From an uncultured Muribaculaceae bacterium (GTDB lineage Bacteria > Bacteroidota > Bacteroidia > Bacteroidales > Muribaculaceae), in assembly GCA_910578075.1 (NCBI GenBank), contig CAJTPK010000030.1, positions 1 through 33,914 of the forward strand: a stretch of 33,914 bases of DNA, in the 5' to 3' direction. Of this stretch, positions 1-7,942 are shown one piece after another. How positions within the stretch are numbered: position 1 is the stretch's first letter; each line of letters starts with the position of its first letter. Made by a program: the position numbers and the translations under genes. Under the pieces are notes generated by a model. The model was not told the origin of the DNA, ran no database searches, and saw only the letters and a list, made by a program, of their open reading frames with translations.

Positions 1-40
1 ATAAACTCATAAGCCTGTCGTTCCGCCTGCGTTCAGCGCC

Positions 41-68
41 ACAAATCAGGACTTCAGTCCTGATTTGT
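41..68. repeat. 13-bp perfect inverted repeat, intergenic
   Basis: Two 13-base arms (41-53 and 56-68) are exact reverse complements around two bases. The hairpin lies about 130 bases beyond the stop codon of serB. No T-tract follows on either strand, so it is not a standard intrinsic terminator. It sits in a stretch rich in repeated words: GTTCAGCG occurs at 31 and 145, and a 9-base direct repeat lies at 107-126. I read it as part of a dispersed intergenic repeat or remnant. No gene is seen in 1-196. Confidence 0.5.
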
Positions 69-106
69 CCGCTCTGTTTCTTCAGTACACTTTGCCTAAA
101 TAACAT

Positions 107-126
107 AGTTCCGCGTGAGTTCCGCG
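107..126. repeat. tandem 9-base direct repeat
   Basis: AGTTCCGCG occurs at 107-115 and again at 118-126, separated by TG. It lies in the non-coding stretch downstream of serB, next to the inverted repeat at 41-68. No function can be assigned. Confidence 0.4.
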
Positions 127-196
127 TTTATAAAGTGAAGCGAGGTTCAGCGTTCTAATTATTAAGGTTTCAAAATTTACCGGACAACAGTAATCT

Positions 197-1423
197 TTAA
201 CTGTGAATGTATGAATCTTTGAAGCCGAGGAAATACAGGACGCCATCGATACCGATAGTGGAGATGCTTTGCTGGGCTTCTGCCTTGACCTTGGGCTTGG
301 CATGGAAAGCAATGCCGAGACCTGCCTCTGCAAGCATCGGAAGGTCGTTGGCTCCATCGCCTACAGCTATCGTCTGCGCTATATTGATATTCTCAACTTG
401 CGCAAGAAGCCGCAACAACTCTTTTTTACGCTGACCGTCCACTATATCGCCTACATAATTTCCTGTAAGCTTGCCGTCTTCTCCAACTTCAAGTTCATTG
501 GCATATACATAGTCAAAACCGAAACGCTGTTTGAGATAATTGCCAAAATAGGTAAACCCACCCGATAAAATCGCGGTCTTATATCCGGAACGCTTCAGCA
601 CCTCCATAAGTCGCTCCACACCCTCTGTGATCGGAAGGTTTTCAGCAATATCCTTCATCACCGAAACATCAAGACCTTTAAGCAAAGCCACACGGCGGGT
701 GAAACTCTCCTTGAAATCAATCTCTCCACGCATTGCCGATTCTGTGATGCGTCTTACCTCCTCACCGACACCGGCACGGTCCGCGAGCTCATCGATAACC
801 TCCGTGCGGATAAGCGTGGAATCCATATCGAAGCAAATGAGTCGGCGGCTACGGCGATACATAGTATCCTCCTGCATCGATATATCGAAATTCAGCTCCG
901 ATGCGAGATGCATGAAATCACTCTGCATCTGTTCTTTATCATTTATATTGCCACGCACCGAAAATTCGATGCAACCTTTTGCCGCCGGCTGCTCCTCCTC
1001 GTTAAGCGGCATGCGTCCGGTAAGACGTGTGATAGTCTCTATATTAAGCCCCTGGTCGGAAATGATACGTGAGACCGCAGTGATCTGTCTGGCTGTGATC
1101 TTCCTACCCAGGATTGTCACTATGTATCGGTTCTTACCTTGACGGGCAACCCACTGATTATACTCCTCCTCCTTTACTATCTTGAACTGCACCTGGACAT
1201 TCAGGTCATTGGTCTTGAACAGAAGTTCCTTAAGAATCTCTCCACTTCGGTGACTATCCGTTTTGAAAAGCATTCCGAGAGCAAGAGTATGGTGGATATC
1301 AGCCTGACCGATATCAAGGATGTCGGCATCGTAACGCGCAAGAATCTCTGTGAGTTCGGCGGTGATACCAGTTTTATCCGGTCCTGAAATATTTATAAGT
1401 ATAAGTTCTCTGTTGTTAGACAT
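197..1423 (-). CDS. serB: phosphoserine phosphatase with two ACT domains
   Basis: Phosphoserine phosphatase catalyses the last step of serine synthesis, O-phosphoserine to serine, in the cytoplasm. The 408-residue protein has two N-terminal ACT-type domains (about 1-85 and 98-180), which in this family are candidate amino-acid-binding regulatory modules, then a HAD phosphatase domain (about 193-400). HAD motifs are visible: FDMDST with nucleophile Asp199 and acid/base Asp201, the ILSGGF motif with Ser287, and GDGAND with Asp356 and Asp360. The reading frame stays open 26 codons further upstream, but that extension runs into the end of the Sel1-repeat gene. The ATG at 1421-1423 gives the usual start directly before the ACT domain. 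The gap to the Sel1-repeat gene is 13 bases, so the two are probably cotranscribed. The long two-ACT form is common in Bacteroidetes. Confidence 0.95.
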   Translation of the reverse strand: MSNNRELILINISGPDKTGITAELTEILARYDADILDIGQADIHHTLALGMLFKTDSHRSGEILKELLFKTNDLNVQVQFKIVKEEEYNQWVARQGKNRYIVTILGRKITARQITAVSRIISDQGLNIETITRLTGRMPLNEEEQPAAKGCIEFSVRGNINDKEQMQSDFMHLASELNFDISMQEDTMYRRSRRLICFDMDSTLIRTEVIDELADRAGVGEEVRRITESAMRGEIDFKESFTRRVALLKGLDVSVMKDIAENLPITEGVERLMEVLKRSGYKTAILSGGFTYFGNYLKQRFGFDYVYANELEVGEDGKLTGNYVGDIVDGQRKKELLRLLAQVENINIAQTIAVGDGANDLPMLAEAGLGIAFHAKPKVKAEAQQSISTIGIDGVLYFLGFKDSYIHS

Positions 1424-1436
1424 AATTAATAGTTTA

Positions 1437-2066
1437 TTATTTTGTTTTGACTCCTTTTGATTCAAGGTTACGCACCTGAATAGAGGAATCTTTATAATCA
1501 TGGGCAGCTGCCTGCCTGAAATATTTTAGTGCCCGTGGCAGATCAGCCGCCACTCCTATTCCATCACGAAGCATCGACGCATACTGATATGCGCCTTCAT
1601 CCTCTCCGCGCTCTGCTGCGCGCCAATAGTTCTCCGCAGCGATGCGGTTATCCTGAAGCACCCCTTGACCTTCGGCAAACTGACGCGCGATGTTGATCAT
1701 AGCTTTCGGGTGACCGTTGGATGCCGCTTTCCTGAACCAATATGCCGCTTCCTTATAATTACGCGCAGTTCCTATCCCGTCGCGATATAATGTTCCGATG
1801 TCATACTGGGCTTCAGTATTGCCGGCAGCGGCGGATTTGCCATACCATTCCCATGCCTTGCGGAGATCTTTCTCAACTCCGGAACCGGTCTGGTAACATA
1901 CAGCGACTCTGCGCATCCCCTCGCTGTCGCCGGATTCCGCCTCAGTTAGATAAAAGCTAAAATCCGAACCACGGACAACGGTTGATAACGTTTCTGCCCG
2001 CAGACTTGACAACTCAGCGCAAGATATGATACAACCTACGATAATAAATACTTTCAATAGTCTCAT
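1437..2066 (-). CDS. exported Sel1-repeat protein
   Basis: The 209-residue protein begins with a hydrophobic signal sequence. Cleavage could follow the LRA near residue 24; an IVGC sequence at Cys12 could instead be a lipobox, so secretion type is unsettled. After this come four Sel1-like repeats (about residues 45-190), each of roughly 36 residues with the pattern G.A...A..Y..G.GV..D...A..W..KAA. Sel1 repeats form alpha-alpha solenoids that mediate protein-protein contacts; no enzymatic motif is seen. It lies 13 bases upstream of serB, with no obvious functional link. A terminator-like hairpin ends 12 bases before its start codon, so its transcription must read through that hairpin or include it in the leader. 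Confidence 0.85.
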   Translation of the reverse strand: MRLLKVFIIVGCIISCAELSSLRAETLSTVVRGSDFSFYLTEAESGDSEGMRRVAVCYQTGSGVEKDLRKAWEWYGKSAAAGNTEAQYDIGTLYRDGIGTARNYKEAAYWFRKAASNGHPKAMINIARQFAEGQGVLQDNRIAAENYWRAAERGEDEGAYQYASMLRDGIGVAADLPRALKYFRQAAAHDYKDSSIQVRNLESKGVKTK

Positions 2067-2078
2067 ATCTCATAAACA

Positions 2079-2116
2079 AAAAACTGCGGTTTCCATTGTT
2101 TGAAACCGCAGTTTTT
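2079..2116 (-). terminator. intrinsic terminator or attenuator hairpin
   Basis: A 15-bp perfect stem (2079-2093 with 2102-2116) surrounds an 8-base loop. The outer pairs are A-T, giving a T-run on either strand. It lies 42 bases after the DUF349 gene and 12 bases before the Sel1 start codon. I see it mainly as the DUF349 terminator, but no TAnnTTTG box is visible between it and the Sel1 gene. Confidence 0.8.
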
Positions 2117-2158
2117 AGGCTTTTTTATATCATTTTCAGATCATCCTTCAACTGCATA

Positions 2159-4009
2159 TCATCCTTCAGCATCAAGGATAGAGATCTTCTCTTCAATCTG
2201 CGCCATATCCTCTTTAAGACGCTTGATCTTATTCTCCATCTCTTTCAGCATTGAGTTGCCGGCTGAGCTCTTCACATTAAAAAAGCCCATGTTATTCTCG
2301 ATGGTCTTGAGTTCAGCCTTACGGGCCTCATATGCACGAACAAGTTTATCACGTTCGCGGTCAAGTTTGTGGCCGCCACCCTTCAGTTCACTTACACGCT
2401 CACGGAAGTTGGAAATGCGGGCTGTGTTCTCACGAGCCTGATATGCGCCATACAGAGCATCGCAAACCTCACGATATTCAGAATATACCTTATCCTTGAG
2501 CTTGAATGGAACGAAACCGATCTTCTGCCATTCAGCTTGAAGTTCTTTCACTTTTCCGATCACCTCACGACGGTCGCCATCAAGAGGCAACTCCTTAAGC
2601 TGCGCTATAACTGCCTTTTTGGCTTCGAGATTAGAATTCTCCTCGTCTCTTTTCGCCGAATTGAGTTTCTTACGCTCATCGAAGAAATAGTTGCATGCCG
2701 TCTGGAAGCGCTGCCAGATTGCATCGCTCTGCTTGCGGGGCACACTTCCGATCTTCTTCCATTCAGCCTGGAGCTTGACGATCTCATTCGTTGCCTTACG
2801 TATATCATCGGTGCCTTTCAATGCCTCAGCGCGTTCACAAAGCGCTGTCTTCTTTTCAAGATTAGCACTGAATTCATCTTTTGTTTTCTGGAAATATGCA
2901 GTCTTTGCACCAAAGAAATCATCGCATGCCTTACGGAATCGCGTGTAGAGAGCTGTGTTGGCTTTCTTTGAAGCGAAACCATATTCTTTCCATTTCTTCT
3001 GGAGTTCGATAACCTTGTCTGTTGCGGAAGCCCAGGCGTTGAATGATGTCAGAGTGTTGAGATCGATAGCCTCAATCTCATCGCAAAGCTTTGTTTTAGC
3101 CTCTTCGTTTGCCTGCTCTGCAAGTTTACGCTGCTCGAAATATTCCTGATGACGCTTGTTGATGACTGTGGAAGCTTCCTTGAATTCCTCCCATAGACTT
3201 TCGCGCAGCTCCTTTGCAACCGGACCGATGTTTCTCCATTCATCATGAAGAGCCTGTAGAGAGCGGAACGCAGCTACCGGATCACTCTGTTCCTCAAGCT
3301 TGCGGGCCTCTTCAACGAGAGCCTTTTTCGCCTCAAGATTTTTCTTGAAATCAAGATCGCGGAGCTCCTTATTCATCTTAAGATGATCATAGAACTGCTC
3401 CACTACAGTCTGGAAACTTTTCCAAATCTCGGTCTCCGCTGTAGCCGGAATCTCCTTGATAGCCTTGAAATCCTGCTGCAACTGCTGGAATTCGGGGAAT
3501 TTTACATTTACATTGTCAATATCCTCCGCAATGGAACGGATCTGGTCAAGAATAGCCTGCTTCTTTGCGAGGTTTTCCTGACGCCTTGCCTCCTCAGCGG
3601 CAAGATATTCAGCACGCTTCTCCTTGAATTCAGTATACATTTTCTTAAAATCAGCCTCATCCGGATCCGGAACAGAAGAGAACTCCTTAGGATCGTTGCC
3701 GGCCTCTACAAATGCATTGACCTCTTCCATGGTCTCACGGCTGCGGATATTGAAGAACGCCTGCTTGATGGCTGTCACTTCCTTGTGGGCATCCATGCGG
3801 TTTTCCGCCAATATCGAGCGCATGGCATTATTCAGCTCTGCCTTGCTCATGTTATGATAATTCACCTGCGTCTCTTCAGCCTCGGCATTCTCGATGCTAT
3901 CGGTCGCTTCAGAGAGATCTTCAGCAGGAGATGTTTCTACTGCACACGTTTCGGAGGGAGTGGGGTTCAGCGGCTCCTCAGCGGGAACCGTCTTTTCAAG
4001 CTCGTTCAT
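2159..4009 (-). CDS. DUF349 repeat protein
   Basis: The 616-residue cytoplasmic protein has an acidic, low-complexity N-terminus (about 1-60), then about five DUF349 repeats (roughly 150-215, 225-295, 305-375, 385-450 and 460-525) and a charged, coiled-coil-like C-terminus ending in a helical Lys/Glu-rich segment. Repeats are marked by W(K/Q).IG(S/F)VP-type motifs, for example at 417-424 and 494-501, and by FY.....K-type helices. The biochemical function of DUF349 is not established. The frame is open back to 4111, but the promoter at 4109-4139 places transcription start near 4102, so I choose the ATG at 4007-4009. The gene ends before the hairpin at 2079-2116 and appears monocistronic. Confidence 0.9.
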   Translation of the reverse strand: MNELEKTVPAEEPLNPTPSETCAVETSPAEDLSEATDSIENAEAEETQVNYHNMSKAELNNAMRSILAENRMDAHKEVTAIKQAFFNIRSRETMEEVNAFVEAGNDPKEFSSVPDPDEADFKKMYTEFKEKRAEYLAAEEARRQENLAKKQAILDQIRSIAEDIDNVNVKFPEFQQLQQDFKAIKEIPATAETEIWKSFQTVVEQFYDHLKMNKELRDLDFKKNLEAKKALVEEARKLEEQSDPVAAFRSLQALHDEWRNIGPVAKELRESLWEEFKEASTVINKRHQEYFEQRKLAEQANEEAKTKLCDEIEAIDLNTLTSFNAWASATDKVIELQKKWKEYGFASKKANTALYTRFRKACDDFFGAKTAYFQKTKDEFSANLEKKTALCERAEALKGTDDIRKATNEIVKLQAEWKKIGSVPRKQSDAIWQRFQTACNYFFDERKKLNSAKRDEENSNLEAKKAVIAQLKELPLDGDRREVIGKVKELQAEWQKIGFVPFKLKDKVYSEYREVCDALYGAYQARENTARISNFRERVSELKGGGHKLDRERDKLVRAYEARKAELKTIENNMGFFNVKSSAGNSMLKEMENKIKRLKEDMAQIEEKISILDAEG

Positions 4010-4108
4010 ATCAATAATGTTATTGTCTTTGCATTTCGCACAGCCATTTTCATGACAGTTTTCCAACAATTTACATTGCCGGAAGTGCGGACTTTTAAAA
4101 ATCAACGC

Positions 4109-4139
4109 CAAATATAGGGATTAAATTTAAATTGACAAA
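4109..4139 (-). promoter_or_regulatory. Bacteroidetes-type promoter of the DUF349 gene
   Basis: On the minus strand TTTG (4136-4139) is followed after 19 bases by TATATTTG (4109-4116). This matches the Bacteroidetes sigma-ABfr consensus TTTG-N19/20-TAnnTTTG exactly. Transcription would start near 4102, leaving a leader of about 90 bases. Confidence 0.8.
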
Positions 4140-4189
4140 ATAATCCCGCATATTTGACGCAATTTTTTATGTGTATGTAGTTGTTTACT

Positions 4190-5008
4190 TTATTTTTCGA
4201 CTTTCATCGAGATGATGCGGATATCCTCTTTCGGACGATCACCACGACCTGTGGCTGCATTCTGAATCTTCTCAACCGTATCCATACCGCTGATAACCTC
4301 GCCGAATACAGTATATGTGCCGTCAAGGTGAGGTGTGCCTCCTATTGTCTTGTAATCATTACGCATATTTTCCGGCATCGGTTGATCGGGCACAGCCGTT
4401 TCTGTCTCCTTTATCAGCTCCATGCGGTATGCCTCTATGGCCTCTTTATTGCCGGCATCCATAAGTTCCCGGATTTTAGCATCATTCTTCTTGCAAAGCT
4501 CCCTGAAATATGCCTGACGTTTCTCCATTGTCTGGCGATATGCCATGCCGTCAATCTGATGGTCGTCATATTTCTTTCCTGTCACGATATAGAACTGCGA
4601 TCCGCTGCTTTTACGCTCAGGGTTGAAATCATCGCCTGTGCGTGCGGCTGCCAAAGCTCCATATTTATGATAATGCGTCGGATAAAGTATCTCCGCATCT
4701 ATCTGATAACCGGGGCCTCCGCTGCCAAGCATCTTTGTCGAATCCGCATCAACAGAATCCGGGTCACCGGTCTGAACCATGAAATCCTTTATCACGCGAT
4801 GAAACAAGACTCCGTTGTAATAACCATCCTTTACAAGTTTCAGGAAATTGTCGCGATGTTTCGGAGTGTCATCGTAAAGCTTGATCTTAATATCTCCGGC
4901 GGATGTCTTCACATCCACCACCGGACCCGCCGGAAGCGTGTCTGCGGCGTGTGTAACAGCTGTTGCCATAGCCATAAACATCATTAATGTGTAAATAATC
5001 TTTCTCAT
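4190..5008 (-). CDS. exported cyclophilin-type peptidyl-prolyl isomerase
   Basis: A cyclophilin that isomerises Xaa-Pro bonds, probably in the periplasm. Residues 1-21 form a signal peptide ending THA-AD. The cyclophilin core is split: the first part runs about 28-145, with FHRVI (catalytic Arg71), FMVQTGDP (76-83) and GSQFYIVTG (136-144). The second part runs about 219-272, with LDGTYTVFGEV (228-238). Between them lies an insert of about 75 residues that is helical and charged, unlike the compact E. coli-type enzymes. The 272-residue length reflects this insert. The unknown gene upstream ends 59 bases before its start, so the two may form one transcript. No clear promoter of its own is seen. 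Confidence 0.92.
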   Translation of the reverse strand: MRKIIYTLMMFMAMATAVTHAADTLPAGPVVDVKTSAGDIKIKLYDDTPKHRDNFLKLVKDGYYNGVLFHRVIKDFMVQTGDPDSVDADSTKMLGSGGPGYQIDAEILYPTHYHKYGALAAARTGDDFNPERKSSGSQFYIVTGKKYDDHQIDGMAYRQTMEKRQAYFRELCKKNDAKIRELMDAGNKEAIEAYRMELIKETETAVPDQPMPENMRNDYKTIGGTPHLDGTYTVFGEVISGMDTVEKIQNAATGRGDRPKEDIRIISMKVEK

Positions 5009-5067
5009 GACTGTATAACAATCTTTCCCCGCTAATTATCTTGACGGAGGCAAAAAGTTATGAAATA

Positions 5068-5442
5068 TCAGAGAGCACCCTCTGAATATATACGTTTGTA
5101 TATACGACGGAAATTGTCGTCACTTGCCTTGAGTTCCTCCGCCCTGTCAGCATAGTCCACACCCCATAGAGCTTCAAGAAGAGACCCTATATAGCGGCGG
5201 TCGCGGTCTTTCTCAATAGCGCCTTCAACAAGCGGAGCAATCCATTGGTCGAAACGCTCACGGTCTACAGCGGCAAGATAGCGGGCTGTGCTGCATAGGA
5301 ATTGACCGGTTGTGTCGGCATGCCGCAATTTCATCACCATATCTCCCATCTGGAGAGTATCTGACTCTGCGTTATCAACGATATATTCGTAAATTTGCAT
5401 CCCTTCGTCTGCGGGAATCATCGTATTTTCTTCTGGATTCAT
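5068..5442 (-). CDS. hypothetical protein, 124 residues
   Basis: I do not recognise the family. The 124-residue product has no signal peptide or membrane segment, is acidic, and looks wholly alpha-helical, with a C-terminal basic stretch (DDNFRRIYKRIYSEG). The length and even composition suggest a real small cytoplasmic protein. An upstream TTG would add nine residues, but a TAATTTTG -7 box sits exactly there (5467-5474), so translation from the ATG at 5440-5442 is preferred. It is followed 59 bases later by the cyclophilin gene in the same direction. Confidence 0.7.
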   Translation of the reverse strand: MNPEENTMIPADEGMQIYEYIVDNAESDTLQMGDMVMKLRHADTTGQFLCSTARYLAAVDRERFDQWIAPLVEGAIEKDRDRRYIGSLLEALWGVDYADRAEELKASDDNFRRIYKRIYSEGAL

Positions 5443-5466
5443 ATGATTTCTTCCTGTATTACATCG

Positions 5467-5474
5467 CAAAATTA
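5467..5474 (-). promoter_or_regulatory. -7 box for the 124-residue gene
   Basis: TAATTTTG on the minus strand fits TAnnTTTG and would start transcription about 20 bases before the ATG at 5442. A TTTG -33 element at the right spacing is not visible, so the call rests on the -7 box and its position. Confidence 0.5.
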
Positions 5475-5487
5475 CAAATAATTTTTG

Positions 5488-5495
5488 TAAATTTG
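5488..5495 (+). promoter_or_regulatory. -7 box for the kinase-plsC-thi run
   Basis: TAAATTTG on the plus strand fits TAnnTTTG. It faces away from the minus-strand box at 5467-5474, only 13 bases apart, so the two promoters would compete for the same DNA. No proper -33 TTTG is seen. Transcription near 5502 would give a leader of about 210 bases that contains the inverted repeat at 5621-5669. Confidence 0.45.
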
Positions 5496-5620
5496 CTTTT
5501 CAAGTAATATTTTGAACCGTAGCACAAGATATAAACAATATTATTGCTGTTCGGCAAATATACATAACCATCATAAATATGGGAGTTTAGGCCTTGACAA
5601 ACCCCATTACATGGTCAGAC

Positions 5621-5669
5621 ATCACGCAGAGCCGCATAAATCCTTTGCGCCTCTGCGCCTCTGCGTGAT
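5621..5669. repeat. inverted repeat with internal GCGCCTCT direct repeat
   Basis: Arms ATCACGCAGAG (5621-5631) and its exact complement (5659-5669) flank a segment in which GCGCCTCT is repeated in tandem. It lies in the leader of the cytidylate kinase-like gene. The wording resembles dispersed intergenic repeats I associate with Bacteroidales genomes, which needs a genome search to confirm. No T-tract follows immediately, so a terminator role is weak. The rest of 5443-5715 holds only the two -7 boxes. Confidence 0.55.
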
Positions 5670-5715
5670 TAAATTTTTATCGGACAGCAATAAAACAATA
5701 TCTATAATATACGAA

Positions 5716-6318
5716 ATGAGTGATTTTATCATAGTTATCGGACGCCAATATGGTGCCGGAGGCAGAAAACTCGGCAAACTCTTAGCTGAAAAGTTGGGTG
5801 TGCCTTATTACGATAAGGAACTTCTGTCGGAAGCGGCGGAAGCTCTCGGGATGTCGAAAGATCTATTCATAAAGGCTGATGAGAAGAAACCATCTCTGAT
5901 CAGATCATTCATGTCATTCAATTACGGAGCGACATCAGCGTCTTTTGATTCATACACGATGTCGGACGACAACCTTTACCGCGCACAAAGTAATGTGATA
6001 AAATCCATCTGCGACAAGGGGTCATGCGTCATTGTCGGACGCACCGCGGATTATGTGATGCGCGAGCATCCCGGACTAATCAGCATATTCATCCACGCTC
6101 CGGAAGAGCATCGTGCGCGGAACATATTGTCGCGTGGCGAGGCTGCTTCAATTGATGAAGCCTTATGCAAGGCAAGAAAGTTCGACCGCTCACGAGAGAG
6201 CTATTATAATTATTTCACAACAAAGAAATGGGGACACGCTGACAGTTACGATCTTACATTTAATTCTTCAAAGATCGATACAGAAAAAATGGTTGAATTG
6301 ATAGCATCCAGTCTCTGA
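5716..6318 (+). CDS. cytidylate kinase-like protein
   Basis: The 200-residue protein belongs to the cytidylate-kinase-like P-loop family (Cytidylate_kin2 type). The N-terminus has a variant P-loop, IGRQYGAGGRKLG (8-20), followed by an RSRESYYNYF-type basic LID region near the C-terminus and an IVGRTADYVM strand-loop in the middle. This family is distinct from the essential Cmk, and its true substrate is not established; nucleoside monophosphate phosphorylation is the family-level expectation. The frame is open to 5512, but the ATG at 5716 places the P-loop at its usual distance from the N-terminus. It begins a tight plus-strand run: the plsC-like gene starts 37 bases later. Confidence 0.85.
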   Translation: MSDFIIVIGRQYGAGGRKLGKLLAEKLGVPYYDKELLSEAAEALGMSKDLFIKADEKKPSLIRSFMSFNYGATSASFDSYTMSDDNLYRAQSNVIKSICDKGSCVIVGRTADYVMREHPGLISIFIHAPEEHRARNILSRGEAASIDEALCKARKFDRSRESYYNYFTTKKWGHADSYDLTFNSSKIDTEKMVELIASSL

Positions 6319-6355
6319 CAAAACTGCCGGATGCATACACATTGAATTCTTGATC

Positions 6356-7096
6356 ATGAAAAAAATAACCAAAGCATTATATTTCGTATACCAATGGCTT
6401 ATTGCAGGACCAATATTCGTTGTCGTGACTTTTCTAACGGCAATAGTCACGGCAATTGGTTCTCTGACCGGCAATAAGGATTTCTGGGGATATTACCCTC
6501 CTCACTATTGGGCTCGTTTCACTTGCATACTGTTTCTGATGAGGGTAAAGGTTTATGGAAGAGAGAACATCGACAAAAAAACATCATACGTATTTGTAGC
6601 CAATCATCAGGGAGCCTATGACATATGGTCGATATACGGATATCTTAACCATAATTTCAAATGGCTCATGAAGAAGGAACTGGAAAAGATAGCGATGGTG
6701 GGATGGGCATGCAAATGCGCCGGACAGGTATTTGTGGATGATTCCACAATCGGTGGGATCAAGGAGACTATAGCAGAAGCGGAACAAACTCTACGTCACG
6801 GTATGTCGCTGGTTATTTTCCCGGAGGGAAGCCGGAGCTGGGATGGGAAGATGATTCCTTTCAAACGCGGGGCATTTATGCTTGCCGGCGAGTTCAAGCT
6901 CCCGGTTGTGCCCGTAACTGTAGACGGAAGCTTCCAGGCAATGCCACGCTCCACTTACAATATGACTCCAACCACAATACGCATAACCATACACAAACCT
7001 ATATATCCCGGAGAACGCGGGTTCAACACAAAGCTTCTTATGGCGCAATGTCGTGAGGCGATATCCTCCGCATTGCCTCCGGAGGAGCGAGACTGA
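6356..7096 (+). CDS. plsC: 1-acyl-sn-glycerol-3-phosphate acyltransferase
   Basis: This enzyme transfers an acyl group to lysophosphatidic acid to give phosphatidic acid, at the inner membrane. The 246-residue protein has an N-terminal hydrophobic helix (about 8-36), then the acyltransferase core. Visible motifs are NHQGAYD (HX4D, His84 and Asp89), FPEGSR (155-160) and the VVPVTVDGS segment (about 184-192). A TTG two codons upstream is open, but the ATG at 6356 is the natural start. Spacing of 37 and 33 bases to its neighbours suggests cotranscription with the kinase-like gene and the thi genes. The symbol is by family; substrate specificity is inferred. Confidence 0.9.
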   Translation: MKKITKALYFVYQWLIAGPIFVVVTFLTAIVTAIGSLTGNKDFWGYYPPHYWARFTCILFLMRVKVYGRENIDKKTSYVFVANHQGAYDIWSIYGYLNHNFKWLMKKELEKIAMVGWACKCAGQVFVDDSTIGGIKETIAEAEQTLRHGMSLVIFPEGSRSWDGKMIPFKRGAFMLAGEFKLPVVPVTVDGSFQAMPRSTYNMTPTTIRITIHKPIYPGERGFNTKLLMAQCREAISSALPPEERD

Positions 7097-7129
7097 TTTT
7101 TACAGTCCGTTTCATAAAAAACATACGCC

Positions 7130-7942
7130 ATGACCGACACAAGACAACCTATAGTATTGAGTATCGCCGGTTCCGACAACACTGGTGGAGCAGGAATACA
7201 GGCAGACATAAAGACATGTTGCGCATACAAGGTATATGCCGCCACGGTGATTACCGGTGTGACTGCCCAGAATTCGCACAAAGTATTCGGTGTGGAACCT
7301 GTTTCTCTATCCATGATATCGCAACAGATCGATTCCATATTCGAGGTGATGCGTCCGGATGCTGTGAAAACCGGAATGCTACCTTCCCCGGAGATTATCA
7401 GGCTTGTGGCGGAAAAACTACGCCAATATGATGTACGCAATATAGTAGTTGATCCCGTTATGGTGGCTACTAACGGTGGTGAACTGGTGAAAACCGGCAA
7501 TCAGACGATCGAAGCTTTTGTTGACCATCTTCTCCCGATTGCCGACATCGTAACTCCTAATATTTCCGAAGCTTCTGAGTTCTTTGGAGAAAATGTCAGG
7601 AATATGGATGCAGAAGCAGTGTGCCGCAGACTAAAGGAAATTACAGGAGCAAAGTCTGTGTTGCTTAAAGGAGGGCATTCCTCAGCCGACGCTGCATCCG
7701 ACTATCTGTTCGACGGAACATCCCTCACAGAGTTCTCATCACAAAGGATAGTCACCGACAATACCCATGGCACCGGATGCACCCTATCGTCTGCGATTGC
7801 ATGCTCTCTTGCGATGGGGAAAGACATCAAAGAAGCTGTAGCGGAAGCAAAGGAATTCATATCCAAGGCTATCTGCTCAGCCAGCAATTTAAAAATAATG
7901 GAAGGACCGGGACCACTCGATTTCTTCGTAAATATAGAATGA
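7130..7942 (+). CDS. thiD: hydroxymethylpyrimidine (phosphate) kinase
   Basis: ThiD phosphorylates HMP and then HMP-phosphate to HMP-pyrophosphate, the pyrimidine donor for thiamine phosphate. The 270-residue ribokinase-fold protein shows AGSDNTGGAGIQADIKT near the N-terminus (substrate and nucleotide site), VVDPVMVATNGG in the middle, LLKGGH, and the anion-hole/catalytic motif THGTGCTLSSAI near the C-terminus. Length fits the family. Its TGA overlaps the thiS start. It lies 33 bases after the acyltransferase gene, and no TPP riboswitch can be fitted in the gap. Confidence 0.96.
   Translation: MTDTRQPIVLSIAGSDNTGGAGIQADIKTCCAYKVYAATVITGVTAQNSHKVFGVEPVSLSMISQQIDSIFEVMRPDAVKTGMLPSPEIIRLVAEKLRQYDVRNIVVDPVMVATNGGELVKTGNQTIEAFVDHLLPIADIVTPNISEASEFFGENVRNMDAEAVCRRLKEITGAKSVLLKGGHSSADAASDYLFDGTSLTEFSSQRIVTDNTHGTGCTLSSAIACSLAMGKDIKEAVAEAKEFISKAICSASNLKIMEGPGPLDFFVNIE

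Noticed and set aside
82..357. 91-residue minus-strand frame
   Set aside because: It overlaps the 3' end of serB in another frame and covers the repeat-rich non-coding stretch; no domain is seen.
3383..4117. 244-residue open frame on the plus strand
   Set aside because: Antisense to the DUF349 gene and to its promoter; Leu/Ile-rich composition reflects Glu/Lys codons on the real strand.
4181..4987. 268-residue open frame on the plus strand
   Set aside because: It lies antisense to the whole cyclophilin gene; the hydrophobic, Cys/His-rich composition is a by-product of the opposite-strand codons.
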